In this document: positions 6,882-13,687 of the stretch, one piece after another
Position numbering within the stretch: position 1 is the stretch's first letter
How the letters are laid out: the number at the start of each line of letters is the position of its first letter
Assembly: GCF_000949455.1 (NCBI RefSeq)
Contig: NZ_JXXK01000045.1
Location: forward strand, 1-18,822
From: Ruthenibacterium lactatiformans
GTDB taxonomy: Bacteria > Bacillota > Clostridia > Oscillospirales > Ruminococcaceae
Reading direction: 5' to 3'
DNA: 18,822 bases
The notes under the pieces: generated by a model
Told to the model about the DNA's origin: nothing
The model's input: only the letters and a program-made list of their open reading frames with translations
Databases searched by the model: none
Program-made: the position numbers and the translations under genes

Positions 6882-8120
6882 TCAAGGCAACGGATAAGAT
6901 ATGCCGTCTATTTCAATGGCCGCGACTGCCTCAGGGTCTAAAATATCCTTCAGCATATACCCTGCCACAAACTCGCTTTTGCCCCGCGCCCCGTCCGGCG
7001 TAACGCGCCATTCCGTCAACTGATCACCATAAATCGTGATGCGGGAGCCATTTTGAAATACAAGCTCGGCGTTCCGCAGGTAATGATAGAACGGCTCGTT
7101 CATCGCCTCCTCCGGAGGGGGCGGAAGCTGCCTGGCTGCCATATTGGGATCCGCCCCACTGCCGGAGATGCGCACGGAGACAGGAGATATCCGTACCGTT
7201 TCCACGCGCATCTTCAGGTGCTGCGGCGCGCACTCGGTATGCTTGAGGTCCGTGGATGCCCCATAAAGCTTGAATTCCGGGTAGTATATCCCCGCGCAAA
7301 ACTCCACGGCCGCATCCTTCAGCCTCCATTCCCGGGCAGATGCTGCGGGCGGAAGCTCCAGAAGTATCGTCTGCGCCGTGCCTGGGTCGGCTTCGCTGCA
7401 CACGCACAGCGCCAGCGTTTCGGCCCATTCGGGAATGCGGCCCCGGTTGTAGAAACGGTACCAGCCGCCGCCCAGCTCCTGCGGCGCGCCGCCTACAAAC
7501 GAAAAACTGTACATCATTTCCTCCGGCGTCATCGTCAGGGCCGGGCATTCGATCACCGCCCCGGGCGGAGTGTCTCCCGCCGCGAGCGGCACAAAGGAGA
7601 ACTTCGAGGGGAACTCGCCGGCACCATGGTCGACATTCGTTGTCACAAACCGGCTTGCCTCCCGGGCGCTGTCCGCCGATACGTCATACAGAACAAAAGC
7701 GTTCTCCTTATCCCGCAAAAGAGCCGTGATGCGCATGGTATGGCCGTCCACGGTCACTTCCTTGCTCGTGTAGGCCGCGCCGTATCGTTCCACCACCGCG
7801 TCGGCGCCCGTTCGCCGTGTCATGGGAGCAAAATACTGTACCGCACCGATGACGGCTGTACAGGCGCACAGGGCCAACGCAGCCGCCAAAACGGCCCACA
7901 GGCGGCCCCGTCCGCGAAAGCCGCCCCGGCGTTTTTCAGGCGGAGCCGCTGCGTCCGGCACGATGGCGGGTACCGCTGTGGAGGCCTTCTGCGCGCCGGG
8001 GAGGTTCTCAGCCGCTCCCTGCTCCAGCACGCGGCGCACAAGCGTCTCCTGCTTCTCCTGGGGCAGCGGCGGAGAAAGAAATTCCAGCCCGTTGACGACG
8101 GGCAGCAATGCTTCGTTCAT
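6882..8120 (-). CDS. DUF4179-domain membrane protein, likely anti-sigma factor or sensor
   Basis: This 412-residue protein has a cytoplasmic N-terminal region of about 70 residues, one transmembrane segment (about 73-95, LWAVLAAALALCACTAVIGAV) and a large extracellular domain. That domain includes the pattern VTVDGHTMRITALLRDKENAFVLYDV typical of DUF4179. In Firmicutes such proteins are commonly encoded directly after an ECF sigma factor and are thought to hold it at the membrane. Here the ATG overlaps the sigma stop codon (ATGA at 8117-8120), so translation is coupled. No zinc-binding anti-sigma motif (HxxxCxxC) is visible, so the mode of sigma binding is unclear. The anti-sigma role is inferred from context rather than from a recognised motif. 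Confidence 0.8.
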   Translation of the reverse strand: MNEALLPVVNGLEFLSPPLPQEKQETLVRRVLEQGAAENLPGAQKASTAVPAIVPDAAAPPEKRRGGFRGRGRLWAVLAAALALCACTAVIGAVQYFAPMTRRTGADAVVERYGAAYTSKEVTVDGHTMRITALLRDKENAFVLYDVSADSAREASRFVTTNVDHGAGEFPSKFSFVPLAAGDTPPGAVIECPALTMTPEEMMYSFSFVGGAPQELGGGWYRFYNRGRIPEWAETLALCVCSEADPGTAQTILLELPPAASAREWRLKDAAVEFCAGIYYPEFKLYGASTDLKHTECAPQHLKMRVETVRISPVSVRISGSGADPNMAARQLPPPPEEAMNEPFYHYLRNAELVFQNGSRITIYGDQLTEWRVTPDGARGKSEFVAGYMLKDILDPEAVAAIEIDGISYPLP

Positions 8121-8662
8121 AAGGACACCTCCTTTTCCAGCAAAGCACGCAGCTTTTTGCGCGCACGCGCCAGCTTGGTGCGCACGGTAGCATCCGGCAG
8201 GCCGTAGTGCTCGGCGATGGCCCTTGTCTCCTCACAGTACAAATAGCGCCGTAGAAATATTTCCCCGTCCGGCGGCGGCAGCGCCAAAATCATCCCCGCA
8301 AGCTCCCGCGTTTCCAGGAGGCTTTCCAGTTCTACGGCAAAATCCATATCTTCCTCCCGCCCGTCAAGCGGGAACAACACACCCCGGCGCGTCAACGCCC
8401 GGTAACGGTCAATGGCGCAGCTTCGGGCCGTACGCACCACATAACCCCGCAGAGCCGTGCCCGCGGGCAGGCTGGACGCGTTGCGCCACAGACGGACAAA
8501 AGTATCGGCGGCAGCCTCGTCCGCGTCCTCGGCGTGGCCCCGCAAGATAGCCGTGCAAATGGCATGCACAGGCCCACCGAACAACTCCATCAGCCTGCGC
8601 AGGCCCTCCTGCGGGTCGTTTTGCAGCAGCGCGGCCGCGGCGGTGTAATCGTCGTGCAGCAA
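8117..8662 (-). CDS. ECF-type RNA polymerase sigma factor
   Basis: This protein of about 181 residues has a region-2 segment (GPVHAICTAILRGHAEDADEAAADTFVRLWRNASSLPAGTALRGYVVRTARSCAIDRYR), a short acidic linker and region 4 (LPPPDGEIFLRRYLYCEETRAIAEHYGLPDATVRTKLARARKKLRALL). This is the standard sigma-70-like layout with a C-terminal helix-turn-helix. I chose the TTG at 8662 because a GGGAGG Shine-Dalgarno site ends 7 nt upstream. The longer frame from 8680 would start inside and before that site. It would direct RNA polymerase to stress-type promoters, most likely including its own. It overlaps the DUF4179 gene by 4 nt. Confidence 0.88.
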   Translation of the reverse strand: MLHDDYTAAAALLQNDPQEGLRRLMELFGGPVHAICTAILRGHAEDADEAAADTFVRLWRNASSLPAGTALRGYVVRTARSCAIDRYRALTRRGVLFPLDGREEDMDFAVELESLLETRELAGMILALPPPDGEIFLRRYLYCEETRAIAEHYGLPDATVRTKLARARKKLRALLEKEVSL

Positions 8663-8699
8663 GGTGGTTCCTCCCTTCAAAAGTGGGTTCCCACACAGA

Positions 8700-8728
8700 A
8701 TAACGCCGGAAACAGCCGTTGTGTTTCA
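8700..8728 (-). promoter_or_regulatory. Candidate ECF-dependent autoregulatory promoter
   Basis: On the minus strand, TGAAAC (8728-8723) is followed after 17 bp by CGTTAT (8705-8700), about 38 nt before the sigma start. TGAAAC-N16/17-CGT is the pattern of SigW/SigM/SigX-type promoters in Bacillus, so autoregulation by the encoded sigma factor is a reasonable inference. Confidence 0.55.
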
Positions 8729-8735
8729 AAAACAA

Positions 8736-8773
8736 TTTTTGATTGCTGCGCAATAAAAAAGCTCATCTTAATG
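8736..8773. repeat. Dispersed 37-bp element, copy B
   Basis: TTTTTGATTGCTGCGCAAT, then AAAAAA and GCTCATCTTAAT. It matches copy A at 2404-2440 with only a few differences, including one inside the short loop. It sits just upstream of the ECF promoter and next to GC-rich hairpins. Confidence 0.7.
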
Positions 8774-8777
8774 GCCG

Positions 8778-8827
8778 CAGGCCGGGACGGCCTGCAGAAC
8801 CGAAAAACCAGCCTGCGGCTGTTTTTT
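8778..8827. terminator. Pair of hairpins, the second terminator-like
   Basis: GCAGGCC-4 nt-GGCCTGC (8778-8795) is followed by AAAAACCAGCC-TGC-GGCTGTTTTTT (8804-8827). The second has A-rich and T-rich flanks and could terminate in both directions. No gene obviously ends here. It may insulate the sigma promoter from the next unit. The remaining stretch to 9000 shows no gene. Confidence 0.5.
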
Positions 8828-9003
8828 ATTTCTGTGAAACGCAGCAAATATTTTCGGCGTTGTTCTGTATGAAAACAATACCGAATGGTACCGGCCTCTT
8901 TGCTTCGCAGCCGGAACAGCCCTCCCGGCCTTTCTCCCCTTTGACGAGGCCTTTTGGCAAAACGACAAATTTTGCAGCTTCACGAACAATCTGGCCCCAA
9001 TAC

Positions 9004-9012
9004 TGTTATAAT
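9004..9012 (+). promoter_or_regulatory. Extended -10 promoter of an unassigned transcript
   Basis: TGTTATAAT is a perfect TATAAT with an extended TGn. The -35 region (about GAACAA at 8984-8989) is poor. It would start a transcript near 9019. Confidence 0.55.
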
Positions 9013-9017
9013 GGAAT

Positions 9018-9232
9018 TGTCCGACTGGAACAGCCTTTTCTCTAAAACAAAAGGAGAGCAAAGCGACGGATAAAATCACGTTTCTTCTTGAAGTTGATAT
9101 AGCATTATGCTTGTTGTGGCTTGTTATCTATTACTATCGCAGGTCAAATCAGGACAAGCAGCAGCAGGCTTTCGCGCTGTATCTTTTCTGCAAACGCCAA
9201 ACGCCCCGCACCATCCGGTGCGGGGCGTTTTT
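9018..9232 (+). ncRNA. Possible small RNA or small membrane-peptide gene
   Basis: Between the extended -10 at 9004-9012 and a strong terminator at 9200-9232 lies about 200 nt of lower GC content than its surroundings. It contains AAAAGGAGAG (9049-9058), an RBS-like site, but no ATG, GTG or TTG at a suitable distance. The frame 7 nt after it opens with ACG at 9066 and reads DKITFLLEVDIALCLLWL, then VIYYYRRSNQDKQQQ: one hydrophobic span followed by a charged tail, quite protein-like. That frame has no stop before the terminator. It could be a decayed small membrane protein gene, a non-canonical start, or a small regulatory RNA. I cannot decide between them. Confidence 0.35.
9200..9232 (+). terminator. 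Strong rho-independent terminator
   Basis: ACGCCCCGCACC (9201-9212) pairs perfectly with GGTGCGGGGCGT (9217-9228) around a 4-nt loop, followed by TTTTT on the plus strand. On the minus strand only TTT follows, so its main direction is plus, although no plus-strand CDS precedes it. It could partly serve the kinase gene ending at 9324. Confidence 0.85.
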
Positions 9233-9323
9233 CATCCATGCGGCCGTCTTATCCCTTTTGCACGCAAAAGCGGTGCGGCGGGTAACACAAAATTTTCTGC
9301 CAAAAGCGCCTGTGTCCGCTCTG

Positions 9324-11045
9324 TCAGTCCTGCACAGGGAACAGCACCGTGAAGGTATTGCCGTCCGGCGCGGCCGTTACGGTGACGCTGGCGCCGTAAT
9401 TGGTGGCGATGTGCTTCACGATGGCAAGCCCCAGCCCCGTGCCGCCCGCCGCCTTGCTGCGGCCCTTGTCGATGCGGTAGAACCGTTCAAAGATACGCTG
9501 GGCGTATTCCGGCGCAATGGGCTCGCCCGTGTTGAACACGCGCAGGCACGGCGCGCCGTTCTCGTTCGTGAGGTTCACTTCCACGCGGCCGCCCTGCCGG
9601 TTGTACTTGACGGCGTTGGTGATGAGGTTGCCCGCCAGCTCGCTCATCTCCCGGTGGGAGGCCGAAAGCACACAGGGCTGCGTGGTGCACGAGATGCTCA
9701 CCTTGCTGCTTCTGGCAAATTCCGCCGCGTCCGAGCAGCACTCGCTCACCACGGAGGCAAGGTCCAGCACCTCCCGCTCAAAGGTAATGTCGCCGCTTTC
9801 CAGGCGGCTGATCATGATGATATCGCTGATGAGGCTGCTCATGCGCATCGTCTCCTTGAGGATACGCTTGGAGATCGCCTCCTGCTTGTTGCCGCCCAAG
9901 GGCATATCGCTGCACAGCAGCTCGGCAAAGCCCTTGATGGAGGTGATGGGCGTTTTCAGCTCATGTGAAGCGGATTCAAAGAAATCCTGCCGCATCTTGG
10001 CCGCGTTGCGCTGCGCCGTCACGTCCGAGATAATGATGATGGCGCCGCCGTCGATGGCGCCCGTGTCCTCGGGCTTCACGCGGCTGATGTTCACCTCGCC
10101 CTTGCGCTTATCGGGCAGCGGCATATCCACGGCCACGTGGCCGCCTTTTTTCAGCACCGCCGCCACGCCGTCGATGAGCGGGATGTTGCGCGTGGCGTGC
10201 AGGATGTTCTTGCCCTGGGCCTCGGTTTTTTTCACACCGAACGCGCGGCACGCCGACGCATTGATGAGCAGGATGTTCTGGTCCGTATCCAGCAGCACGA
10301 AGCCCTCGTTCATGTTGTCCAGGATATAGTCGATCTTCGCCTTTTCCCGCTCCAGGCGGCGCATGTTCCGGGCGATCTCCTCCGACATGCGGTTGATATC
10401 GCCCGCCATGGCCTGCAATTCCTCATAAGGGTATTTCTCCGGCTCCAGCCGTGCGCCGCCCTCCTGCACGTTTTTCAGGCTTTCGGTAAAATCGGAAATA
10501 GGGTCCGTCACGGTTTTCGCCACGCGCGTGGCCACGAACGCCGCCACTGCAAAAGCGACCAGCCCGGCGCCCAGCAGCGCGGGCAGCAGGCTTACAAGGT
10601 CCCGCAAAAAGCCGTTGTACTGCATGGCCACACGGATATACTCCCCGCCCTGCGTGCGCACCGCCGCATACATCAGGCGGGTGCCGAGCGTCTCGCTGGG
10701 GCGCACGGAGATGCCCACGCCCGCGCCCTCTGCCGCTTTCAGCTCCTCGCGGCCGGCGTGGTTTTCCATGGTTTTGTAATCGGCGGCGGAATCGCCCAGC
10801 ACCGTGCCGTCCTTTGCAATGACCGTTACGCGAAGCCCGCCGATCTGCCGCGAAAACTGCGACGCCTGCGCGTCGGCGTCGCCGTTCGCGTCATAGGCGG
10901 AGCCCAGCGCCGTGGCAAGGCTGCGCAGCTGTGTCTCCGTCTGCTGCGTGGTCTTTGCGTCAAAAATCGCCGCCGTCAGCAAAAGGCAGCACACAAGGCC
11001 CGCGCACAATACGAGCGCCGTGCTTTTCAGAATGCTTTTCTTCAT
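9324..11045 (-). CDS. phoR: PhoR-type sensor histidine kinase
   Basis: This 573-residue membrane kinase partners with the response regulator immediately upstream. TM1 lies at about 8-28, an extracytoplasmic sensor region runs to 150, TM2 lies at about 152-173, then HAMP (about 174-228), a PAS domain (about 235-345), the H-box SHELKTPITSIKGF with phosphoacceptor H361, and a HATPase domain with N-box GNLITNAVKYN (N473, N477) and GGTGLGL (534-540). HAMP plus PAS is the PhoR layout of Gram-positive phosphate signalling. Its place after pstSCAB-phoU supports phosphate limitation as the signal, although related WalK/VicK-type kinases look similar. The ATG at 11045 is 6 nt after the regulator stop, with AAAAGGAC upstream. 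The sequence appears complete. Confidence 0.88.
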   Translation of the reverse strand: MKKSILKSTALVLCAGLVCCLLLTAAIFDAKTTQQTETQLRSLATALGSAYDANGDADAQASQFSRQIGGLRVTVIAKDGTVLGDSAADYKTMENHAGREELKAAEGAGVGISVRPSETLGTRLMYAAVRTQGGEYIRVAMQYNGFLRDLVSLLPALLGAGLVAFAVAAFVATRVAKTVTDPISDFTESLKNVQEGGARLEPEKYPYEELQAMAGDINRMSEEIARNMRRLEREKAKIDYILDNMNEGFVLLDTDQNILLINASACRAFGVKKTEAQGKNILHATRNIPLIDGVAAVLKKGGHVAVDMPLPDKRKGEVNISRVKPEDTGAIDGGAIIIISDVTAQRNAAKMRQDFFESASHELKTPITSIKGFAELLCSDMPLGGNKQEAISKRILKETMRMSSLISDIIMISRLESGDITFEREVLDLASVVSECCSDAAEFARSSKVSISCTTQPCVLSASHREMSELAGNLITNAVKYNRQGGRVEVNLTNENGAPCLRVFNTGEPIAPEYAQRIFERFYRIDKGRSKAAGGTGLGLAIVKHIATNYGASVTVTAAPDGNTFTVLFPVQD

Positions 11046-11051
11046 GTCCTT

Positions 11052-11771
11052 TTACCCTTCTTTTTCCACTTCGCCCAGAAAGCGGTATCCCACACCGCGT
11101 ACGGTTTTAATGTACCGGGGCGCGGTGCTCTCGTCGCCCAGCTTATGGCGCAGCGTGCCGATGTGCATGTCCAGCGTGCGCGTTTCGCCGATGAAGTCGT
11201 AGCCCCAAACACTTTGCAGCAGTTCGTCGCGGCTCATGGCGCCGGGCGCGTTCTCCATCAGCTCACGCAGTAGCTCAAATTCCTTATAGGTCAGTTCCAG
11301 CAGAGCCCCGTCCCGTGTGGCCTCGCGCACCGCAAGGTCCAGCTTCAGGCCGCCGCTTTTCAGCACGCCGCCCTTTTTCGGCGCGGGCGCGGCGCCGCCG
11401 CGCCGCAGCAGCGCGCGCACACGGGCGCACAGCTCCAGCACGCTGAACGGTTTTGTCATGTAATCGTCCGCGCCTGCATCCAGGCCGATGATCTTATCGT
11501 TTTCAGAATCCTTGGCGGTCAGCATCATTACGGGCACGCCCGCAAGGCGCGCGTTCGCACGCATCAGCTTCAGCGCCGTAATGCCGTCCATACCGTCCAG
11601 CATGATGTCCAGCACCGCCGCGTCCGGCACGGTATTCTCCATTTCAGCCAGCGCGTCGGCCGCATTCGGGAACGCGCTTACCGTATAGCCGGACGAGCGC
11701 AGCGCCACCTCCAGCAGCATGCGGATGCTCTCATCATCCTCCACCACAAAAATACGCGGTGCCTTCGGCAT
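11052..11771 (-). CDS. phoP: OmpR/PhoB-family response regulator (PhoP-type)
   Basis: This 239-residue protein has an N-terminal receiver domain with acidic pocket EDD (11-13), phosphoacceptor D55 in VLDIMLDG, and the conserved lysine in YMTKPF. The C-terminal winged helix has LTYKEFELLRELMENAPGAMSRDELLQSVWGYDF and TLDMHIGTLRHKLGD, then IKTVRGVGYRF. This is the OmpR/PhoB class. It should bind direct repeats such as the 11-bp-period box in front of pstS. The ATG at 11771 is preceded by an ideal AAGGAGG (minus strand, about 11781-11788). That site abuts the first head of the locus 3 array, so its upstream leader is made of repeats. It is cotranscribed with the kinase, and possibly by read-through from the pst operon. 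Confidence 0.92.
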   Translation of the reverse strand: MPKAPRIFVVEDDESIRMLLEVALRSSGYTVSAFPNAADALAEMENTVPDAAVLDIMLDGMDGITALKLMRANARLAGVPVMMLTAKDSENDKIIGLDAGADDYMTKPFSVLELCARVRALLRRGGAAPAPKKGGVLKSGGLKLDLAVREATRDGALLELTYKEFELLRELMENAPGAMSRDELLQSVWGYDFIGETRTLDMHIGTLRHKLGDESTAPRYIKTVRGVGYRFLGEVEKEG

Positions 11772-11784
11772 ACCGATTTTCCTC

Positions 11785-12124
11785 CTTTTTTAACAATGGG
11801 AAGCGCGGCCTTACAGCCGCCGCCTTGAATCTCTTCGCGCAGGATATCACGCAAACTTCCCCGACGGGTTTTCAGCCGCGGGAAGCGCGGCCCTGCAGCC
11901 GCCGCCTTGAATCTCTTCGCGCAGGATATCACGCAAACTTTCCCGAACGGTTTTCAACCGCGGGAAGCGCGGCCCTGCAGCCGCCGCCTTGAATCTCTTC
12001 GCGCAGGATATCCGGCAGCCTTTCCCGACCGGTTCTCCGCAGCGGGAAGCGCGGCCCTGCAGCCGCCGCCTTGAATTTCTTCGCGCAGAATGCCGGGCAG
12101 GGCATTTTGCCGTTTTCCGCAGCC
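11785..12124 (+). repeat. Tandem repeat array, locus 3 (82-bp units)
   Basis: GGGAAGCGCGG recurs at 11798, 11880, 11962 and 12044, an exact 82-bp period, and the fourth unit ends at the PhoU stop codon. Each unit reads GGGAAGCGCGGCCYTRCAGC, then CGCCGCCTTGAATCTCTTC and GCGCAGGATATC. The first unit carries the full TTTTTTAACAATGGGAAGC head shared with the arrays at 1-505 and 2541-2884. The internal GCGGC-CCTGCA-GCCGC can form a hairpin. The array fills the whole gap between phoU and the response regulator gene, both on the minus strand. Confidence 0.92.
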
Positions 12125-12787
12125 TTACAGGATGCGTTCGCTTTTGTGCATGCCGGTTTTGTAGAACTGCACCCATTCGCAGATGTTCACCGCATGGTCG
12201 CCCAAACGCTCCAGATATTTGGCGATCATCAGGTAGTCGATGGCGCAGTCCACATGCTCTTCATTCACGGCGATATACGCGGCAAGGTCTTTTTTGATCT
12301 TGTTGAAATAATCGTCCACCACATCGTCCCGGGCAATCACGTCCGCAGCCAGAACCAGGTCCTCCCTGACATAGGACTGGATGGAATCGTCCACCATTTT
12401 CTGCGCGGCCTCGGCCATATCCGCAATGTCGGACAAAGAGGCCGGGATGCCGTGCTCCTTGATGTGCGTGGTGATCTCCGCGATATCTGCGGCGGCGTCG
12501 CCGATGCGTTCGATATCCGTGATCATCTTGATGGCCGTGGATATTTTCCGAAGGTCGCCCGCCACGGGCTGCTGGCGCAAAAGCAGCGTCAGGCACTGGT
12601 GCTCGATGCTGCGCTCCATATCGTCGATGTTGCGGTCCCCCGCAATAACGCTTTGGGCCAGCGCGCCGTCGTTGGCCTCCAGCGCCTCGATCGCTTTGTC
12701 GATGGCGTCCGTCGCCAGGGCGCCCATGCGGATGAGCGACGCGGAAAGGCTCTCCAGCTCTGCGTCGAAAGAAAGGCGTGCGTTCAT
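12125..12787 (-). CDS. phoU: PhoU phosphate-signalling regulator
   Basis: This 220-residue all-helical cytoplasmic protein matches PhoU. It opens with MNARLSFDAELESLSASLIRMG and has two PhoU three-helix-bundle repeats. Characteristic stretches are IEHQCLTLLLRQQPVAGDLRKISTAIKMITDIERIGDAAADIAE (about 70-115) and DYLMIAKYLERLGDHAVNICEW near the C-terminus, each with the E/D-rich metal-binding signature. PhoU links the Pst transporter to the kinase and keeps the Pho regulon off when phosphate is plentiful. I chose the ATG at 12787 because AAAGGAGT lies 7 nt upstream. A gap of about 106 nt separates it from pstB. Its stop codon abuts the repeat array. Confidence 0.95.
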   Translation of the reverse strand: MNARLSFDAELESLSASLIRMGALATDAIDKAIEALEANDGALAQSVIAGDRNIDDMERSIEHQCLTLLLRQQPVAGDLRKISTAIKMITDIERIGDAAADIAEITTHIKEHGIPASLSDIADMAEAAQKMVDDSIQSYVREDLVLAADVIARDDVVDDYFNKIKKDLAAYIAVNEEHVDCAIDYLMIAKYLERLGDHAVNICEWVQFYKTGMHKSERIL

Positions 12788-12893
12788 AAGGGTTACTCCT
12801 TTATTATAGGTTGTTTGGCAAAAAAGCACAATGGCAGGGCATATTTTTTTACATGCCGCCCCGTGGGAACGGCTGCAAAACAGGCCGCGGGCA

Positions 12894-13655
12894 TCAACCG
12901 AAGCGGCCCGTAATGTAGTCCTCGGTCCGCTTGTCCTTCGGCATGGAGAATACCTGCTCGGTCTCGCCGAATTCGATGAGGTCGCCCACCAGGAAGAACG
13001 CGCATTTGTCGCTGATGCGCGCGGCCTGCTGCATATTGTGCGTGACGATGACGACGGTGTAGCTTTCTTTCAGTGACGCCATCAATTCCTCAATGCGCAT
13101 GGTGGAAGCCGGGTCCAGCGCGCTGGTGGGTTCGTCCATCAGCAGCACGTCCGGCTCCACAGCCAGCGCGCGCGCGATGCACATGCGCTGCTGCTGGCCG
13201 CCGGAAAGGCCCAGGGCCGACTTTTTCAAACGGTCCTTCACCTCGTCCCACAGCGCCGCGCCGCGCAGTGATTTCTCCACAAGGTCGTTCAGCTCGGCTT
13301 TGGAATGCGTGCCGTGCAGCCGGGGGCCGTAGGCGATGTTGTCGTAAATGCTCATGGGGAAAGGGTTCGGCTTCTGGAATACCATGCCGATCTTCTTGCG
13401 CAGCCAGGTCACGTCCACCTCTTTGGAAAAAATATCCCGGCCGTTGTACAGCACCTCGCCCTCGATGCGCACGCCGGGCACAAGGTCGTTCATGCGGTTG
13501 AGCGTTTTCAGGAATGTAGATTTTCCGCAGCCGGACGGCCCGATGAAAGCGGTGATCTGTTTTTCGGGGATCTGCATATCGATGCCCTTGAGCGCCTCAA
13601 AGGCGCCGTAATAAAGCTTGAGACGGTTTGTCTGCAAAATGATGGGGCTTTCCAT
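12894..13655 (-). CDS. pstB: Phosphate ABC transporter ATP-binding protein PstB
   Basis: This 253-residue cytoplasmic ATPase drives high-affinity phosphate import through PstA/PstC. It has Walker A GPSGCGKST (39-47), the PstB-typical FQKPNPFPMSIYDNIAYGPR after the Q-loop, signature LSGGQQQR (150-157), Walker B VLLMDEP (170-176) and the switch histidine in VIVTHNMQQAARISD. The length is normal for PstB. The ATG at 13655 has GAGGAG upstream and lies 32 nt after pstA, so the genes form one transcript. Confidence 0.97.
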   Translation of the reverse strand: MESPIILQTNRLKLYYGAFEALKGIDMQIPEKQITAFIGPSGCGKSTFLKTLNRMNDLVPGVRIEGEVLYNGRDIFSKEVDVTWLRKKIGMVFQKPNPFPMSIYDNIAYGPRLHGTHSKAELNDLVEKSLRGAALWDEVKDRLKKSALGLSGGQQQRMCIARALAVEPDVLLMDEPTSALDPASTMRIEELMASLKESYTVVIVTHNMQQAARISDKCAFFLVGDLIEFGETEQVFSMPKDKRTEDYITGRFG

Positions 13656-13687
13656 ATTGTTCTTACTCCTCTTTCACTGCTTCGCGG

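Noticed and set aside
9254..9271. CTTTTGC/GCAAAAG inverted repeat as terminator for the kinase gene
   Set aside because: The loop is only 2 nt and no T-run follows on the minus strand.
9111..9968. 285-codon plus-strand frame starting in the 9018-9232 unit
   Set aside because: It passes through the strong terminator and then runs antisense to the kinase. Only the first 40 or so codons look protein-like.
1..12124. CRISPR arrays at the three repeat loci
   Set aside because: The units are 46-116 bp and repeated as whole blocks with nearly identical sequence throughout. There are no short repeats separated by unique spacers and no cas genes.
12785..12831. TTGTGC-17-TATAAT as an internal promoter in front of phoU
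   Set aside because: The match is good, but transcription would begin inside the AAAGGAGT ribosome binding site, leaving no usable leader. Read-through from pstB is more likely.
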